Assembly: GCF_009734445.1 (NCBI RefSeq)
Contig: NZ_CP046457.1
Coordinates: 1,358,001-1,422,000 of the forward strand
DNA from: Candidatus Syntrophocurvum alkaliphilum
Lineage (GTDB): Bacteria > Bacillota > Syntrophomonadia > Syntrophomonadales > Syntrophomonadaceae
Direction of reading: 5' to 3'
Length of the DNA stretch: 64,000 nucleotides
The translations under genes and the position numbers were made by a program. Under the pieces are notes generated by a model. The model did not search any database and was not told the origin of the DNA. It saw only the letters and a program-made list of their open reading frames with translations. This document shows positions 34,830 to 45,287 of this stretch, piece after piece (position 1 is the first letter of the stretch; each line of letters begins with the position of its first letter).

Positions 34830-35738
34830 TTACCTTCCTGCTGCCTTCCTTACCATGGCTTGGTGATTAGGACATACTCTATTAGTACCATGAGTTCTGC
34901 TATTTAAAAAGTGTACACAAAAATGACCATTAAAATTGTTATCCCATATTGCTTGTTGAGCATGAGGCATTCCGTTCATAGAACCAGCAAATGTCCTTCC
35001 ATTAGTTGTTACTAATACTGCTTTTCTTGCCCAACTCCACTGGCCACCATATATTTGTCTTAATTTCTCAGTGTCTGCTGCTGTTAGTGGTTCAACATCA
35101 GCATGATAACCACCACCATATCTTCTTGCTTGAAATGAAATGCCTGTATCCAAATCTGTAATTGTCGCAATTCCTCCTATTGTCCAAGTGCTATCCACAA
35201 CACTCCACCAATCTACATATTCACCATATCTTGAGGCTCCTCTTGAAGGATTCGAGGTCGAGGTATTTGAGCTATTAGGAATTACAATTTGTATTCCAGG
35301 ATATATATTATCGGGATCTACGCTATTTGCTTGCATAATAGCATCTACACTTGTCCCATATTGCATAGCTATTTTAAAAAGGGTATCTCCTCTCTGAGTT
35401 GTATGTACTGTATTTTGATTATTCATATGTTTGTTTAATGCATTTTTGGTCATGCTTGCTACAACACCAGTAGTTGGTAGGTCATTATCTCTTTGGAAAC
35501 TAACTACTGCATCATGTGTATTAGCCCCAAAAACACCATCTATACCATATGTATTATATCCTAAATTTGTTAAGTCTCTCTGTACGTTTTTCACATCATC
35601 TCCTCGTACACCCCAATATAAATTCCTATCTCCGTAGTTTGCCCATACAGGATTAGCTATTAACATGCTACTTAAAATAAATATTAATGTTGTAACTATT
35701 GCTATGATTTTTTTATTCTTTATTAACAAAACTCTCAT
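34830..35738 (-). CDS. Secreted peptidoglycan-binding protein with LysM and an uncharacterised C-terminal domain
   Basis: The 302 residues begin with a signal peptide (about 1-33, LLIKNKKIIAIVTTLIFILS). A PG_binding_1 domain follows (about 40-100; VKNVQRDLTNLGYNTYGIDG), then a LysM repeat (about 115-155; TTQRGDTLFKIAMQYGTSVD). The last 130 residues hold a conserved-looking domain with YGGGYHADVEP, SMNGMPHAQQAIWDNN and HFCVHFLNSRTHG, then a CPNHQ motif. The clustered His and Cys suggest metal binding or hydrolase activity. I do not recognise a catalytic family, so cell-wall or spore-cortex hydrolysis is only a guess. Confidence 0.82.
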   Translation of the reverse strand: MRVLLIKNKKIIAIVTTLIFILSSMLIANPVWANYGDRNLYWGVRGDDVKNVQRDLTNLGYNTYGIDGVFGANTHDAVVSFQRDNDLPTTGVVASMTKNALNKHMNNQNTVHTTQRGDTLFKIAMQYGTSVDAIMQANSVDPDNIYPGIQIVIPNSSNTSTSNPSRGASRYGEYVDWWSVVDSTWTIGGIATITDLDTGISFQARRYGGGYHADVEPLTAADTEKLRQIYGGQWSWARKAVLVTTNGRTFAGSMNGMPHAQQAIWDNNFNGHFCVHFLNSRTHGTNRVCPNHQAMVRKAAGR

Positions 35739-35927
35739 CTCCCTAATGCTTTTAAGATATTACCTCTTATTTTATAATTGCAACTGACTTTTGGACAAAG
35801 AGTATGTAACTACAGTTTAGGGCATGTCCAAGTTTATAATCTTATTAAAATACAGTTGTTGTGCATTGTTGCTAATTCCTAATAATCCTAAATGCATGGG
35901 ACTTTTTGGCTATTTATTTAGGCATTT

Positions 35928-35961
35928 AAAAGAGGTAACGCTTAAAAACGTTACCTCTTTT
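35928..35961 (-). terminator. Terminator of the ppdK operon
   Basis: AAAAGAGGTAACG pairs with CGTTACCTCTTTT, ending in T residues on the minus strand. Confidence 0.92.
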
Positions 35962-36015
35962 ATACTAATTTGTATATATATTTTAAATTATTAAACCATT
36001 TATATAATTATAGCT

Positions 36016-38658
36016 TTACTTGTTTTTAAGATTAGCTTGTGCAGCAGCTAGTCTAGCTACTGGTATTCTATATGGAGAACAACTAACATAGTCTAAACCT
36101 AGAAGATGGCAAAACTCTATTGAATTTGGGTCTCCTCCATGTTCTCCACATATGCCAATTAAAATATTCTCTCTAGTAGCTTTAGCTTTTTCCACTGCAA
36201 TTTTCATTAAAGAACCTACACCTTGTCGATCTAATACTGCAAATGGATTTTCTTTTATTATTTTCTTTTCTAGATAGGTTGGTATAAATTTTCCTTCTGC
36301 ATCATCTCTACTAAACCCAAGTGTTGTTTGGGTTAAATCATTCGTACCAAAAGAGAAAAATTCGGCTTCTTGAGCAATTTCATCAGCTACAATACAAGCA
36401 CGTGGAAGCTCAATCATAGTTCCAATTACAAAGTTTAGTTCAATACCGGTTTTTTGTTGCAATTCCTCATAAACAGTTAATATTTCTTGTTTTAATAATT
36501 CAAACTCCGATAAATCCATTACTAATGGTATTTCTATTTCTGTAATATTATTAATTCCTTCTTTGGTTAAATCAGTCATAGCTTCAAAAATTGCTTTTGC
36601 CTGCATTCTATAAATTTCAGGGTAAGTTAGTCCTAGCCTACAACCTCTGTGGCCAAGCATTGGATTAGATTCTGATAAACTATTTATTTTCTTAAGTAAT
36701 TCTTCTTTTTCATTAATTAGTTTTTCATCAACTTTATTATGTTTCATTTCAGCAATTTCAAGCAATAAAGTATCATGATCAGGCAAAAATTCATGTAATG
36801 GTGGATCTAGCAAACGAATTGTTACTGGATGTGGTGACATCGCTTTAATAATTCCATAAAAATCTTCTTTTTGGAATGGTAGTAACTGGTCAAGTGCATA
36901 TTCTCTAGCAACTTGATCCTCTGCTAAAATCATTACTTGAACTATTGGCAACCTTTCCGGAGACATAAACATGTGCTCTGTACGACATAATCCAATACCA
37001 TGAGCTCCAAATTCTTTAGCTTTTGCAGCATCTTCAGGAGTATCAGCATTAGCTCTTACCTCAAGTTTCTTCACCTCATCTGACCACTCTAATAAAGTTT
37101 CAAATTCTTTTGATAAAGTTGGTTCAATCATTTCTACTTCACCAAGCATTACATTTCCGGTGTTACCATCTAAACTTATAATATCTCCTTCTTTAACAAC
37201 TGTATCATCTACAAAAAACTCTTTTGATTTATAATCTATTTTTATGCTTTCACACCCACAAACACATGGTTTGCCCATACCTCTAGCAACAACAGCTGCA
37301 TGAGAAGTCATTCCACCACGTGATGTTAATATACCTTGTGCATAAACTATTCCATGAATATCATCTGGACTGGTTTCAGCTTTAACCAGTATTACTTTTT
37401 CTCCTGCTTCACCATACTTTTCCGCAAGATCAGCATTAAATAACACCTTACCAGAAGCTGCTCCTGGTGATGCAGGTAAGCCTTTAGCTATTGAGTCTAT
37501 TTTTATTTCAGTATTTATTTGCCTATGTAACAATTGATTAATTTGTTCAGGGTCAACTCTTAATAATGCTTCTTCTTTAGTAATTAAACCCTCAGCTACC
37601 ATATCTACAGCAGTCTTAACTGCTGCTTTAGCAGTTCTTTTACCATTTCTTGTCTGAAGCATATAAAGTTTTCCCTTTTCAACAGTAAACTCAATATCTT
37701 GTAAGTCGCGATAATGTATTTCTAATTTATTACATGTATCAACAAATTGCTCATATACATTTGGTAGTTCTTCTTGTAGTTTTGATATAGGGGTTGGAGT
37801 TCTAATTCCTGCTACAACATCTTCCCCTTGTGCATTAACTAAAAATTCTCCATACAATTCTTTTTCACCTGTTGATGGATTGCGAGTAAAAGCTACTCCT
37901 GTTCCAGAGTCACTACCCATATTACCAAAAGCCATAGATTGTACAGTTACAGCTGTCCCTAAGTCATCCGGTATTTTGTTAATTCTCCTATATACAATAG
38001 CTCTTTGATTTTTCCATGAACCAAATACAGCTTGAATTGAAATTTTAAGCTGTTCGTTAACATCTTGAGGAAAATCAAACCCTTTTTCTCTTTTTACTAT
38101 TTCATTGTATTCTTGAATCATTTGTTTTAGTTCGTTTGCAGGTATTTCATAATCAAAAATTGCACTTAGTTTACGCTTATATCTTTCTACAACATCATCA
38201 AACATAGAGTGGTCTAACTCTAGAACAACATTACTAAACATTTGTATAAAACGCCTATAACAATCATAGGCAAATCTTTCATCACCTGTTAATTTTGCTA
38301 GACCTAAAACAGTTTCATCATTAAGCCCTAAGTTTAATATTGTATCCATCATTCCAGGCATTGAAATTGCAGCACCAGATCTTACTGAAACTAATAAAGG
38401 ATTATCTCTATCACCAAATTTTTTGCCCGTTTTTGTTTCTATAGTTTTTAATGCTTCAAGTGCTTGATCCATTAGTCCTGTGGGGAACTCTTGATTTAAT
38501 TCCAAATATTTATTACACGCCTCGGTAGTAATAGTAAAACCCGGTGGTACCGGTAAACCTATTCTGGTCATTTCTGCTAAATTTGCCCCTTTACCTCCCA
38601 ACAAGGAGACCATATTGGTTTTACCTTCTTCAAAAAGATAGACATACTTGTTAGACAT
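36016..38658 (-). CDS. ppdK: Pyruvate, phosphate dikinase
   Basis: PPDK interconverts pyruvate + ATP + Pi and phosphoenolpyruvate + AMP + PPi. The 880 residues contain the N-terminal ATP-grasp (LLGGKGANLAEMTRIGLPVP), the swivelling phosphohistidine domain GGMTSHAAVVARGMGKPCV, and the C-terminal PEP site (GTNDLTQTTLGFSRDD, GICGEHGGDP). The Thr two residues before the catalytic His is the known target of PpsR. It overlaps ppsR by 8 nt and ends a three-gene unit ccpN-ppsR-ppdK. Confidence 0.97.
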   Translation of the reverse strand: MSNKYVYLFEEGKTNMVSLLGGKGANLAEMTRIGLPVPPGFTITTEACNKYLELNQEFPTGLMDQALEALKTIETKTGKKFGDRDNPLLVSVRSGAAISMPGMMDTILNLGLNDETVLGLAKLTGDERFAYDCYRRFIQMFSNVVLELDHSMFDDVVERYKRKLSAIFDYEIPANELKQMIQEYNEIVKREKGFDFPQDVNEQLKISIQAVFGSWKNQRAIVYRRINKIPDDLGTAVTVQSMAFGNMGSDSGTGVAFTRNPSTGEKELYGEFLVNAQGEDVVAGIRTPTPISKLQEELPNVYEQFVDTCNKLEIHYRDLQDIEFTVEKGKLYMLQTRNGKRTAKAAVKTAVDMVAEGLITKEEALLRVDPEQINQLLHRQINTEIKIDSIAKGLPASPGAASGKVLFNADLAEKYGEAGEKVILVKAETSPDDIHGIVYAQGILTSRGGMTSHAAVVARGMGKPCVCGCESIKIDYKSKEFFVDDTVVKEGDIISLDGNTGNVMLGEVEMIEPTLSKEFETLLEWSDEVKKLEVRANADTPEDAAKAKEFGAHGIGLCRTEHMFMSPERLPIVQVMILAEDQVAREYALDQLLPFQKEDFYGIIKAMSPHPVTIRLLDPPLHEFLPDHDTLLLEIAEMKHNKVDEKLINEKEELLKKINSLSESNPMLGHRGCRLGLTYPEIYRMQAKAIFEAMTDLTKEGINNITEIEIPLVMDLSEFELLKQEILTVYEELQQKTGIELNFVIGTMIELPRACIVADEIAQEAEFFSFGTNDLTQTTLGFSRDDAEGKFIPTYLEKKIIKENPFAVLDRQGVGSLMKIAVEKAKATRENILIGICGEHGGDPNSIEFCHLLGLDYVSCSPYRIPVARLAAAQANLKNK

Positions 38659-39472
38659 TACTTAACCTCCTATAGTATATTTCTAAAATCTTACTAGATG
38701 TTTCTTCAACTGCCTTGTTGGTCACATCGATAACAGGACAGCCTAATTTTCTCATAATTTGATTTGAATATTCTATTTCCTCTTCTATTCTTAAAGGATC
38801 AGCGTAATTAGCATGGGCCTTTAACCCTAGTGTTTTTAGTCTTTCAGTTCTGATATAGTTTAACTGTTCAGGTTTAATTGTAAGACCTATGACTTTACCT
38901 TTTACAGCTTTAAATAATTCACTTGGTGGAGTTACTTCAGGTACTAATGGTACATTAGCAACTTTTATGCGCTTGTGAGCTAGATACATAGATAGAGGTG
39001 TTTTTGAAGTCCGAGAGATGCCTACTAAAACTATATCAGCTAAATCTATTCCACGAGGGTCTTTACCATCATCATAACGAACAGCAAACTCAACAGCTTC
39101 TACACGACGATAGTACATTTCATCAACTTTTCGCAAAAGACCTGGTTCTCTTTTTGGTTCTAAACTGCTAATACTTTTAATTGCATCTACCATTGGACCT
39201 AACACATCTATGCAAATAACACCGTGGATCTTAGCTTCAGCCTTTAAAAATTCTGCTAAGTTATCAATTACTAATGTATATGCTATTAAACAGTTGTTTT
39301 CGGCCGCTTGGTGTACTACTTCTTGCAGGGTATCAGTATCGGATATATTAGGAACACGTCTAACTTCCATTTTGCCAGAATTAAACTGTGTAGCTGCAGC
39401 TCTTACTACCATCTCAGCTGTTTCACCGATTGAGTCTGATACTATATATATCCCTGGTAAACTATTTGCCAA
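38651..39472 (-). CDS. ppsR: PPDK regulatory protein (PpsR/PSRP, bifunctional kinase-pyrophosphorylase)
   Basis: The DUF299 protein phosphorylates PPDK with ADP and removes the phosphate with Pi. The 273 residues show the start GIYIVSDSIGETAEMVVRAA, the P-loop GISRTSKTPLSMYLA near residue 153, and the C-terminal GCPVIDVTNKAVEETS. It overlaps ppdK and lies 3 nt after ccpN, so its substrate is encoded beside it, strong support for the assignment. Confidence 0.96.
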   Translation of the reverse strand: MANSLPGIYIVSDSIGETAEMVVRAAATQFNSGKMEVRRVPNISDTDTLQEVVHQAAENNCLIAYTLVIDNLAEFLKAEAKIHGVICIDVLGPMVDAIKSISSLEPKREPGLLRKVDEMYYRRVEAVEFAVRYDDGKDPRGIDLADIVLVGISRTSKTPLSMYLAHKRIKVANVPLVPEVTPPSELFKAVKGKVIGLTIKPEQLNYIRTERLKTLGLKAHANYADPLRIEEEIEYSNQIMRKLGCPVIDVTNKAVEETSSKILEIYYRRLSNV

Positions 39473-39475
39473 GAT

Positions 39476-40129
39476 TTAACCCCCCTCGTCTTTTTTGTTT
39501 GCTAAATCAAGAAATAATCTAGCAATATTAGTTTTAGTAATTCTCCCTACAACTTCCAGCTTCTCTTCATCATCAAAGTCTATATAACACTTGACTACAG
39601 GCAAACTATCAACTTCATGTTCTACTATTTTTTTTATTGCCTCTACAACAGTTTCATCACCTGAAGTTGTAATAATATTAGGCATGCGAGTCATAATTAC
39701 ACTTACAGGTACCATGTGAATATCAGCCTGACCTAAGGTGGTCTTAAGAAAGTCTTTTCTTGATACTATTCCAGTTAAGAAATTATCATCATTAACAACA
39801 AATATGCTACCCGTATCTTCAATAAATAAAGTTACTATAGCATCATAAATGCTACACGATTCTTTAACTACAACCGGACGTGACTGAATATCCTTAACCC
39901 TATATAAATTTAGAACTCTTCTTATTTCACTTTCTACTCCTTCTGATTTATAGGTATAACCTACTCGTGGTTTTGCTTCCAAAAAACCCGACATAGTTAA
40001 CACGGCCAAATCCGGTCGGAGTGCAGCTCGTGTAACATCTAATAGCTCAGCTAATTTTTCTCCTGTTATTGGTCCATTTTCCTTTACTATCCCTAAAATC
40101 TTCTCTTGCCTATCATTTAAATCAATCAT
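39476..40129 (-). CDS. ccpN: CcpN-like transcriptional repressor (HTH plus CBS pair)
   Basis: The 217-residue protein has an N-terminal winged helix (RQEKILGIVKENGPITGEKL, RAALRPDLAVLTMSGFLEAK) and two CBS domains (about 75-205) that could sense adenine nucleotides. CcpN represses gluconeogenic genes in Bacillus subtilis. The ATG has GGTGG upstream. The consensus CcpN site found just ahead suggests it controls itself and ppsR-ppdK. In Bacillus, ccpN-yqfL (ppsR) also sits between glyS and dnaG. Confidence 0.93.
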   Translation of the reverse strand: MIDLNDRQEKILGIVKENGPITGEKLAELLDVTRAALRPDLAVLTMSGFLEAKPRVGYTYKSEGVESEIRRVLNLYRVKDIQSRPVVVKESCSIYDAIVTLFIEDTGSIFVVNDDNFLTGIVSRKDFLKTTLGQADIHMVPVSVIMTRMPNIITTSGDETVVEAIKKIVEHEVDSLPVVKCYIDFDDEEKLEVVGRITKTNIARLFLDLANKKDEGG

Positions 40130-40143
40130 TATTCACCACCCAA

Positions 40144-40154
40144 TATGCTATACT
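40144..40154 (+). promoter_or_regulatory. CcpN operator-like site
   Basis: TATGCTATACT fully matches the degenerate CcpN consensus TRTGHYATAYW. It overlaps a possible -10 (TATAGC on the minus strand) and is flanked by an ACCCAA/TTGGGT inverted repeat. A perfect 19-bp AT palindrome (40176-40194) lies further upstream. Confidence 0.55.
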
Positions 40155-40226
40155 TTTTGGGTAAAATACAACAAATTATATATACTATATATAATAATAA
40201 AACTCTGTTTGAATTTCTACTTTTTT

Positions 40227-42299
40227 TTATTGAACTACTTTAACAAAATATGCGGTGGTGTTACACAGAATACTAATTGATTTTAACAAACCTAGTCGCG
40301 TAGCCTTTAGTTCTTCATTATCAGTCATCACCATAACTGAATCAAAAAATTTATCTAACTGTGGTCTGAGTTTTGATAATAATTCAAGTGATTTTAAATA
40401 TTGATTATTTGCTATGTTTTCTTTTATTTGCTGCTCTAATTTAATAAAAATTTCATAGAGTTCTTTTTCACTTTCATCTTCTAAGAGTTCAAGTTTAATG
40501 TGTGTTTGCTCCCAATTTTTGGTTAAATTGTTGGAGCGATTATATACAACCATAAAATCCTCAAATAAATCTGATCTTTTAAATTCTTGTACTACTTGAG
40601 CTCTAAGATGTATATCAGTCAAATCACTAGCAGGTACTTCCATAACTGCATCTACAACATCATACGTCATACCTGTTTCTGATAAGATACCACGCATTCT
40701 TTGCAAAATAAATTCAAAAACGTCAGTAACAGTTTCTTCTAAACTTAAATCAGGATTAATTGCTTCTAATTCATTATATGCTTGAGTAATAAATTTCTTT
40801 AAATCAATTTTTAAGTTATTTTCAATTATAATGTTAACAATTCCCAGTGACTGTCTTCGAAGTGCATACGGATCCTGCGAACCAGTTGGTTTTATACCAA
40901 TGGCAAAACTACCTACTAAATTGTCCATTTTTTCAGCTAAACTAAGTGCTGTACCAGTTTCTGTTCTTGGTAATTCATCTCCTGTAAATCGTGGTAGATA
41001 GTGTTCAAATATTGCTTCACTAACTTCTTGATTTTCACCACTTTCCATAGCATAATATCTTCCCATAATCCCTTGCAACTCAGGAAATTCATATACCATA
41101 CTAGTGATCAAATCAGCTTTGCACAATAAAGCAGCTCTTTCTAAATTTTCTTTCGAACCTAAACTATATTCTTGTCCTAAATAAATAGCCAAATTTTTAA
41201 TTCTTTTAACTTTGTCAAATATAGTTCCTAAACGTTCGTGGAATAAAACATCATTTAATGCCTCAACAAAATCAGCTAAAGGTTTTTTGGTATCTTCTTT
41301 CCAGAAGAAAAGTGCATCTTCTAAACGAGCTTTTAATACTCTTTCATTACCTGCTCTCACCTCATCGATATTGTAATCAGTTCCATTTCTAACACCAATA
41401 AATGCCGGTAATAGCTTACCATCAACATTAAATACCGGAAAATATCTTTGGTGTTCTATCATACTTGTAGTTAATACTTCTGGTGGCACTTCTAAATAAG
41501 ATTCAGAGAAGTTACCATAAAAGGCTGTAGGGTATTCAACTAAATGAGTTACCTCCTCTAGTAATTCGTCATTATCCATTGGTTGTCCATTATTAGCTTT
41601 TGCTACAGAATTTATTTGTTCCCATATCATATTTTTCCTAATATTTTGATCTAGGATTACAAAATTGTTTTTAAGTTTATTGAAATAATCGGCAATAGTT
41701 TGTATTTCTAATTTTCCTTCTGATAAAAAGCGATGTCCATAAGTAAAGTTTTCACTTTTTACATTCTCTATGTTTATATCAATTTTGTTATCATCATAAA
41801 TTGCTAATATCCATCTAATTGGACGTGCAAATCGTGTAGCAAAATAACCCCAACGCATAGATTTGGGAAATGATATAGAGTATATTATTTCTTTTAATAA
41901 TTCGGGTAATATTTCACTTGTTTTCTTACCTGTCTCAGTTTTAACTGCAAAAAGATACTCTACTCCAGATACCTCTCTAATCTCTAGTTCGCTAGCCTCT
42001 ATTCCTTGTCCCCGAGCAAAACCTAGTGCTGCTTTAGAAAAGTTACCCTCTTTATCATATGCTATATCTTTTTTAGGACCACGATTTTCTATTAAAGCAT
42101 CTTCTTGCTTATCTAAAAGACCATTTATATAGAGTACTAATCTACGTGGTGTGCCATAAGTTTTAATTTCCTTATATTCAATACGATTATCTTTTAATTT
42201 GGTTTGGGTTATTACAGCCAAATCATTAATAGCCTTTTCCATATATGCTGATGGTATCTCTTCAACTCCAATTTCTAATAATAACTCTTTATTAGCCAT
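40227..42299 (-). CDS. glyS: Glycyl-tRNA synthetase beta subunit
   Basis: The 690-residue beta chain of the bacterial alpha2beta2 enzyme starts [20 protein letters not shown], with [18 protein letters not shown], an HD-like [17 protein letters not shown] and the C-terminal anticodon-binding region. It overlaps glyQ by 8 nt. The pair is under a glycine T-box. Confidence 0.97.
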   Translation of the reverse strand: MANKELLLEIGVEEIPSAYMEKAINDLAVITQTKLKDNRIEYKEIKTYGTPRRLVLYINGLLDKQEDALIENRGPKKDIAYDKEGNFSKAALGFARGQGIEASELEIREVSGVEYLFAVKTETGKKTSEILPELLKEIIYSISFPKSMRWGYFATRFARPIRWILAIYDDNKIDINIENVKSENFTYGHRFLSEGKLEIQTIADYFNKLKNNFVILDQNIRKNMIWEQINSVAKANNGQPMDNDELLEEVTHLVEYPTAFYGNFSESYLEVPPEVLTTSMIEHQRYFPVFNVDGKLLPAFIGVRNGTDYNIDEVRAGNERVLKARLEDALFFWKEDTKKPLADFVEALNDVLFHERLGTIFDKVKRIKNLAIYLGQEYSLGSKENLERAALLCKADLITSMVYEFPELQGIMGRYYAMESGENQEVSEAIFEHYLPRFTGDELPRTETGTALSLAEKMDNLVGSFAIGIKPTGSQDPYALRRQSLGIVNIIIENNLKIDLKKFITQAYNELEAINPDLSLEETVTDVFEFILQRMRGILSETGMTYDVVDAVMEVPASDLTDIHLRAQVVQEFKRSDLFEDFMVVYNRSNNLTKNWEQTHIKLELLEDESEKELYEIFIKLEQQIKENIANNQYLKSLELLSKLRPQLDKFFDSVMVMTDNEELKATRLGLLKSISILCNTTAYFVKVVQ

Positions 42300-43218
42300 T
42301 AGAACGCACCTCCTCAGAACAATCTAGTAATAATTGCTTTCTTAAATTTTCATCTTTTAATAATGGATATCCTAAACGTTGACGTTGGTCTAGGTACTCC
42401 TTTGCAACCATACGCGCTAAGTTGCGCACTCTTTGTATATAACCTGTACGTTCTGTAACACTTATAGCACCTCTTGCATCAAGTAGATTAAATAAGTGTG
42501 AGCATTTTAATACATAATCATACGCAGGCTGAACTAATTGCTTAGCTGCTATATTTTTAGCTTCTTTTTCACAAATATTAAACATTGTAACTAATGATGG
42601 TACATCAGCTATTTCAAAATTATAATGTGAAAATTCTACTTCTGCCTGATGATGTACATCAGCATAAGTTATTCCATCGACCCATTCAATATCAAAAACA
42701 CTGTCTTTATTTTGAATATACATAGCTATTCTTTCTATTCCATAGGTAATTTCAGCACAAACTGGATTACAATCATAGCCACCACATTGTTGGAAGTAAG
42801 TAAATTGAGTTATTTCCATGCCATCTAACCAAACTTCCCATCCTAAACCCCAAGCACCTAATGTTGGAGATTCCCAGTTATCTTCAACAAGCCTTATATC
42901 ATGTTTTTGGGGGTCTATTCCCAAATCTTTTAGGCTTTCAAGATACAAGTCTATAACATCATCTGGTGAAGGCTTTAGGATTACTTGATACTGGTAATAG
43001 TGCTGAAGCCTATTTGGATTTTCACCATATCTACCATCAGTAGGTCTTCTTGAAGGCTCTACATAAGCTACGTTATATGGCTCAGGACCAAGTGCTCTTA
43101 AAAATGTAGCTGGGTTCATGGTCCCTGCACCCTTTTCGATATCATATGGTTGTTGGATTATACACCCATTTTTCCCCCAAAAATTTTGTAATTTTAATGT
43201 AATCTCTTGAAAGTTCAT
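42292..43218 (-). CDS. glyQ: Glycyl-tRNA synthetase alpha subunit
   Basis: The 308-residue alpha chain carries the class II catalytic core: [59 protein letters not shown] and [11 protein letters not shown]. It is the first gene after the T-box leader. Confidence 0.98.
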   Translation of the reverse strand: MNFQEITLKLQNFWGKNGCIIQQPYDIEKGAGTMNPATFLRALGPEPYNVAYVEPSRRPTDGRYGENPNRLQHYYQYQVILKPSPDDVIDLYLESLKDLGIDPQKHDIRLVEDNWESPTLGAWGLGWEVWLDGMEITQFTYFQQCGGYDCNPVCAEITYGIERIAMYIQNKDSVFDIEWVDGITYADVHHQAEVEFSHYNFEIADVPSLVTMFNICEKEAKNIAAKQLVQPAYDYVLKCSHLFNLLDARGAISVTERTGYIQRVRNLARMVAKEYLDQRQRLGYPLLKDENLRKQLLLDCSEEVRSNG

Positions 43219-43336
43219 ATTTGACCTCCTAATAAATAATGTTTATTTGCACCATAGCCGTAAAAGCGAATTCATTCGCTGGCAAAATGCTTAGCTATTT
43301 AGCGTCAAAAAATTTTTTAGCTAAAAAAACAAAAAA

Positions 43337-43566
43337 TAAAACCCATCCCTTATAACAGGGACGGGTTTTTACCCGCGGTTCCACCCTAATTGGTTATTAT
43401 GTTTAATAACCCACCTCATGGAATCAGGCTTTACTAACCATACTGGCTTTCTTCCTGTAGCTCAAAAGTGCCTTCGGAAAAATCCTTACTAGGTCCCAGC
43501 ACCCCTAGCTCTCTTAAAAGAATTTATTTTCCTACTACTCTTTATCATCGCTATTTTATTAAATTA
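43337..43566 (-). promoter_or_regulatory. Glycine T-box leader of glyQS
   Basis: On the minus strand the leader shows the specifier loop with GGC (Gly) in GAAGGCACTTTTGAG, the T-box GGGTGGAACCGCGGG (about 43371-43391), and a terminator stem AAACCCGTCCCT/AGGGATGGGTTT with poly-T (about 43337-43369). Uncharged tRNA-Gly(GCC) should favour the antiterminator. About 120 nt separate the terminator from glyQ. Confidence 0.95.
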
Positions 43567-43572
43567 ATACTA

Positions 43573-43601
43573 AGTTTACCAACAGCTTAATGCCTTGTCA
43601 A
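43573..43601 (-). promoter_or_regulatory. Promoter of the glyQS T-box transcript
   Basis: TTGACA, an exact 17-bp spacer and TAAACT lie on the minus strand, starting one base after the recO stop. Confidence 0.85.
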
Positions 43602-44348
43602 TTAAAGCTTGAGAGCTTTTTTAATTACTTTTATAGTATTTTTTGTATTAAATCTTCTCTCTAAATGATATTCTAAATACTTTTCAAAAAAATATTCCAA
43701 TTGTTTCAAAGCATTGGGTGAAGCTTTTACTCTCGCTATTATATTAAAATCATTTTTTAAAAACAATTTTAATAATGCTAAAACTTCCCCTGATATTCCC
43801 ATTGTTTTATTTTGCTTTGAACACCCCTTACATACAATTCCACCTTCTTGCAAACTAAAGCTACTTGAATATTCTTTACTACCACACACAACACAACAAT
43901 CTACAACTGGTTTATAACCAAGTTCATTTAACAGTTGCAATTCATAGAATCTTAAAATTAAATTATTACTTCCATGATTATTAAAAAAACTTAAAACCTC
44001 TACTGTTTTATTATATAAATTTGGAATAGCGACTTTTTCCATTAAGCTTTTATCAAGTAATTCCATTATGTATATTGAATATAAGGTTAAAGTTAAGTCT
44101 TCACGACAATTACCATAAAAATCAATTAATTTCCCTTGTGTAATTAAATCTAAACTTTTCCCTTTACTTACAAACAAAAAAGAATGACAAAATGGTTGAA
44201 CACATGCTCTAAGGCTACTACTCGGTTTTTTGACCCCTTTTGCTATCGCATTTGTTTTTCCATGTTTTTCAGAAAAAATAGTAACTAATTTATCACTTTC
44301 CCTATAATCATTGTTTTTAATTATTAAAACTTTACTGTTATAATACAT
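43602..44348 (-). CDS. recO: DNA repair protein RecO
   Basis: RecO loads RecA on SSB-coated DNA with RecR. The 248 residues have an N-terminal OB fold (VLIIKNNDYRESDKLVTIFS), a helical middle and a zinc-finger-like CCVCGS...CKGC. The ATG overlaps the stop of the upstream gene by one base (TAATG). A longer GTG frame runs into that gene and is not needed, as AGGTGG lies eight bases before this ATG. Confidence 0.94.
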   Translation of the reverse strand: MYYNSKVLIIKNNDYRESDKLVTIFSEKHGKTNAIAKGVKKPSSSLRACVQPFCHSFLFVSKGKSLDLITQGKLIDFYGNCREDLTLTLYSIYIMELLDKSLMEKVAIPNLYNKTVEVLSFFNNHGSNNLILRFYELQLLNELGYKPVVDCCVVCGSKEYSSSFSLQEGGIVCKGCSKQNKTMGISGEVLALLKLFLKNDFNIIARVKASPNALKQLEYFFEKYLEYHLERRFNTKNTIKVIKKALKL

Positions 44349-45271
44349 TATTTTACCCACCTAATAAGTGCATCACTTACTCTTATTGGCTCATTTACTA
44401 TTACTACCTTAGTATTTAAAACATCTTGCAGTTTAGATACATATTCGTTTGCTTCTTTTAAAGTTATTACACCATAATCAAATGCTACATATATTTTATC
44501 TTTGTTATTAATATCTAATTTCCTACAGTACTCTATAAGTAAATCTTGATTTAAGTAGTAGTGACTATTTATATATACATATATGTTGTTTTTTAATTTG
44601 CTTATTCTAGGCTTTGTGTTAACGATTAGCTCTTGTGAATGGTTTTCTTTATAATTAAGTTCTTGAATTATTTTTTTAGTTATATTTGTAAGTGAATATT
44701 CTGTCTTAACTAATGCCCAACGTGGTATTGTTACTAAAACCGAATTAGAATTATTTTCTTTAAAAAGTTTCTTAATAGTTAATACTTTCATACCATCTTG
44801 CATATAACCATGAGCAGCATAACCTGCTGTTACAGGTATAATTACTATATCAGGGTTAAGCCCTATAGTTGGAAGGTGATGGCCACCATCAAAAACAACT
44901 ACTCGGTATCCTTTATTATATATTTCATGTAAGTAGCTACTACCTAATTCACTAGTATGCCAAGTATCCATGGCAGAACATTGTACTATTGCATGCCAAT
45001 CCCCAGTTAAGAAATCATTAATTTCATATTCATAATTTTTATTATTTGGTAAGACTACTTTTACACTAATTTCATCAGTATTTTTACCAATATCTCTTAG
45101 TGATTTTCCATATATTATTTCAAAATCAACTATTCGAGAAACTAATACAGAGTATCCTTCTAAAACTTGATTATATCCAAGCTTTTTAAAGTTGTCATTA
45201 GGATGATTAGCTATTATATAAAAATATAATGCGATAAATAGTAAGACTATTATCACCTTTTTTTTTCTCAT
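44348..45271 (-). CDS. Conserved-looking membrane-anchored protein of unknown function
   Basis: The 307 residues begin with one transmembrane helix (VIIVLLFIALYFYIIANHP). The rest is probably outside the membrane, or a single-pass cytoplasmic domain if the anchor is inverted. Noticeable stretches are WHAIVQCSAMDTWHTSELGS, VVVFDGGHHLPTIGL, PVTAGYAAHGYMQDGMKVL and the alpha/beta tail DKIYVAFDYGVITLKEA. I recognise no family. It is translationally coupled to recO (TAATG) and sits where Bacillus carries other small genes in the era-recO block. A DGGHH motif hints at metal binding. Confidence 0.78.
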   Translation of the reverse strand: MRKKKVIIVLLFIALYFYIIANHPNDNFKKLGYNQVLEGYSVLVSRIVDFEIIYGKSLRDIGKNTDEISVKVVLPNNKNYEYEINDFLTGDWHAIVQCSAMDTWHTSELGSSYLHEIYNKGYRVVVFDGGHHLPTIGLNPDIVIIPVTAGYAAHGYMQDGMKVLTIKKLFKENNSNSVLVTIPRWALVKTEYSLTNITKKIIQELNYKENHSQELIVNTKPRISKLKNNIYVYINSHYYLNQDLLIEYCRKLDINNKDKIYVAFDYGVITLKEANEYVSKLQDVLNTKVVIVNEPIRVSDALIRWVK

Positions 45272-45287
45272 AAACTAATTCAACCTT

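Noticed and set aside
43252-43331. AT-rich hairpins between the T-box terminator and glyQ (AGCGAAT/ATTCGCT)
   Set aside because: They could not be tied to a known element or to either repeat family.
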